From assembly GCA_022410635.1 (NCBI GenBank), contig JAJVDF010000209.1:455678-519677 (forward strand): 64,000 nt of DNA, written 5' to 3'. This stretch comes from Tretioscincus oriximinensis (lineage: Eukaryota > Chordata > Lepidosauria > Squamata > Gymnophthalmidae). Shown piece by piece: positions 62,149-64,000 of this stretch. The notes below the pieces were generated by a model. The model saw only the letters and a program-made list of their open reading frames with translations, did not search any database and was not told the DNA's origin. Every line of letters starts with the position of its first letter. Position 1 is the stretch's first letter. A program made the translations under genes and the position numbers.

Positions 62149-62276
62149 GGATTTATTTGTCCTCTTTGTATGAAATCTCATGGATCAGCTGAAGAACTTT
62201 TTAAACATTATGAAGCAGCTCATGATTCTGGAATTGATGCAAGTCATGGAGGAGAGTCTAGTATATCTCCAAAAAG
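62149..62276 (+). CDS. EEA1: EEA1 exon 3, Rab5-binding C2H2 zinc finger
   Basis: 128 bases, phase 0 in and phase 2 out, encoding GFICPLCMKSHGSAEELFKH then YEAAHDSGIDASHGGESS and ISPK, plus two bases of an Arg codon. Zinc ligands are two Cys (residues 43 and 46) and two His (59 and 64), at the human positions. Human reads GFICPQCMKSLGSADELFKH here, so identity is high. The finger binds Rab5-GTP at the far end of the tether from the FYVE domain. The acceptor 'atgttacag' has a T/A-mixed, rather weak pyrimidine tract, and the donor is AAG|GTGCAG. The weak acceptor would leave room for regulated use against the candidate exon at 57,076. Confidence 0.97.
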
Positions 62277-64000
62277 GTGCAGAACAATTTTGTTTTGTTT
62301 CTCTCTCTTCCCCCCACCCCCCATTTTTGAAGTATTAATAATTTATTACAATTGCATTTTAATCGTAAATGGTCATTTGCAAGTATTGTGATGGAGAAGG
62401 AGCTGGTATTGGTGGGTAAACCTATGTTCCCATCCCTGCCATGCAATGCATGAATGTCTTTGTTGACAGTCCATTCATTTTCAGAAAGCCAGTTTGTCAC
62501 ACGTGCAATGCACAGCAGTAAAATAAACAGTTAAATACAAAAGGAAGGTTCCATAGTGACCATCAGTGTTTTACCTGGCATTTTTAGCAAAAGAAAGCAA
62601 GATAAAATTTTAAATTGATTGAAAATTGCAATCTCCTTGAAGCGCTCTTTTTCATAGCCAAAGAACTCTATACTTGGGAACTACCTGCTTGTACTTTATA
62701 GGTGGAGCCACTGGAAAAATGTCTCAGAAGACAAATTACTTGCATTATAGTCCTGCACTTGAATTAGGCAAAAAGGATTGCAATTTAATAAATCAACAGT
62801 AAGTAGTTAAAAGACAACTACAAGTGCAGCTAATAGTTGTTACTAGGCTGTTACATAACAATCAGCCTTGAGACAGCACAGGAATATGCTAGCTCTTAAG
62901 CAAATGCCGACATTTCCCTACATCATGGGAAATCAGAAATAATACAGTTCCTCCAACACAGTGTCAGATTTAACTTCTGGGACTCACTGTGCTGGTCTCC
63001 TTACCTTTATTGTTTGTTTTCTCAGCTGTAATGAATCCCAGTAATACATTGCTGTGTTAGAGGAAGACTTTTGGGGGTCAAGTAGTATATGAAAACATTA
63101 GAGATAGAATAATTTTGAAGGCAATTGATCAGTAATGGGAAGGGGATAAAGCTGAATGGAACATACACTAATATCATCAGATGGTCTCTGTATCTTTCTC
63201 TGTCCCCTGTCAAATCTTAAGAAGGCAAATATTTTTCTGCCTTGTTCAGGCTTAGGCAGAATCCAGGAAAAGGCCTGGGAATATTAGACTGTGCAGGTAT
63301 TGTATGACTCCGTACCCTTGCAGAGGTAGTAGCGAGAGATAATATGGGTAGAGTGGAACACAGTGGAAATAAGTGAATTCTAGCTTTAATTTTTATTGCA
63401 TTCAACTGCCCTCATCTTCCCCACTCCTTCCTCTTGCGCCATAGATTACTTCAGTACCTGATACTCCTTGGTAGGTTTGTTTGCTACAAACTAGCATATT
63501 AACCTGTTGACTATACCTGGTTCAGTAGCTGTGTATTTGGTAGATGAAAGTTTCTGAGCAGTTTTCGGGCCTAATATTTCTGTGCAGTAGGAGGCAATAT
63601 GATTCCAAAGGTTATCTGTTAGGTGACTGCAAGCATACTAAGCTATGTACTTGTTACTTGCTGGTGAGCATCTCTGTGCAGCTGATTGAAGTGCAAACTA
63701 CTGGATCATATGAGCCAAGGATCCATTCAGTTGTACTTATATTTTAAAAATAGATTTACTGAGAAAGGACTTTCTTTTGTAATCCCTTTTCATCCAATTC
63801 CAGAAAAAACAATGTGAAAAGATATGAAGTGTAATATGACCATGATAGTAATCAATAAAAGTTAATTACATTTCTTTGTAATTCTTTTTCTTTAAAGGAT
63901 TTTTACTAAATCCATTGTGTGTGTAAAAAGACTTCCTTGTCTTTTCAAAAATGTGATGAAGGTTACTATTTGATTTAGACCACTGATTCTTCTGTGGTTT
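62277..64000 (+). other. EEA1: EEA1 intron 3, 5' part
   Basis: No further EEA1 exon is visible. I looked for the conserved start of the coiled coil that should follow the Lys-Arg codon and did not find it before the window ends. No nameable repeat was seen. Confidence 0.75.

Larger units (their letters stand above)
47344..64000 (+). other. EEA1: EEA1 gene, 5' part (exons 1-3; continues beyond the window)
   Basis: Early endosome antigen 1 is a long coiled-coil tether. Its N-terminal C2H2 finger binds GTP-loaded Rab5, and its C-terminal FYVE domain binds phosphatidylinositol 3-phosphate on early endosomes. The three exons here give the first 81 residues plus two bases of the next codon, close to the human protein in sequence and spacing. 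All junctions are GT-AG. Introns are about 4.6 kb and 10.1 kb, and the third is over 1.7 kb. The coiled coil, second Rab5 site and FYVE domain are outside the window. Human EEA1 is about 1,411 residues, so well over 90 percent of the coding sequence is missing here. Confidence 0.95.

Overview
The window looks like nuclear DNA from a squamate reptile (lizard or snake). It is AT-rich and almost free of coding sequence. It carries many short interspersed repeats of kinds typical of squamates: CR1 LINE 3' ends, Sauria-type tRNA-derived SINEs with a BovB-like tail, L2-like tails, a Penelope-like fragment, and several foldback DNA-transposon remnants. No bacterial-style operons, RNA genes or CRISPR arrays were seen. 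Identifications rest on reading and on remembered family features; no database search was run.

Positions 1 to about 46,700 appear intergenic. I found no exon or gene there that I can defend, only repeat copies separated by unrecognised sequence. Notable structures are a 930-bp double foldback element (about 18.06-18.99 kb), a perfect 184-bp spacerless palindrome (31,921-32,104), a Penelope-like fragment nested in a CR1 copy (about 35.1-36.2 kb), and a composite element with 8-bp flanking repeats and two hairpins (40,250-41,402).

A CpG-rich promoter region begins near 46,760 and leads into the 5' end of EEA1 (early endosome antigen 1) on the + strand. Exon 1 (47,344-47,367), exon 2 (51,977-52,069) and exon 3 (62,149-62,276) encode the first 81 residues plus two bases, including the Rab5-binding C2H2 zinc finger. 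The coiled-coil and FYVE-coding exons lie beyond the right edge.

The most interesting observation is in intron 2. At 57,076 there is a second exon-like block, in the same orientation and phase and with a good splice acceptor. It encodes a second intact C2H2 finger with the same C-X2-C-X12-H-X4-H spacing. Its codons have diverged widely from exon 3, yet the zinc ligands and the residues I recall as Rab5 contacts in human EEA1 are kept. This suggests an old, selected exon duplication that would give EEA1 an alternative or tandem Rab-binding finger, or a short zinc-finger-only isoform.
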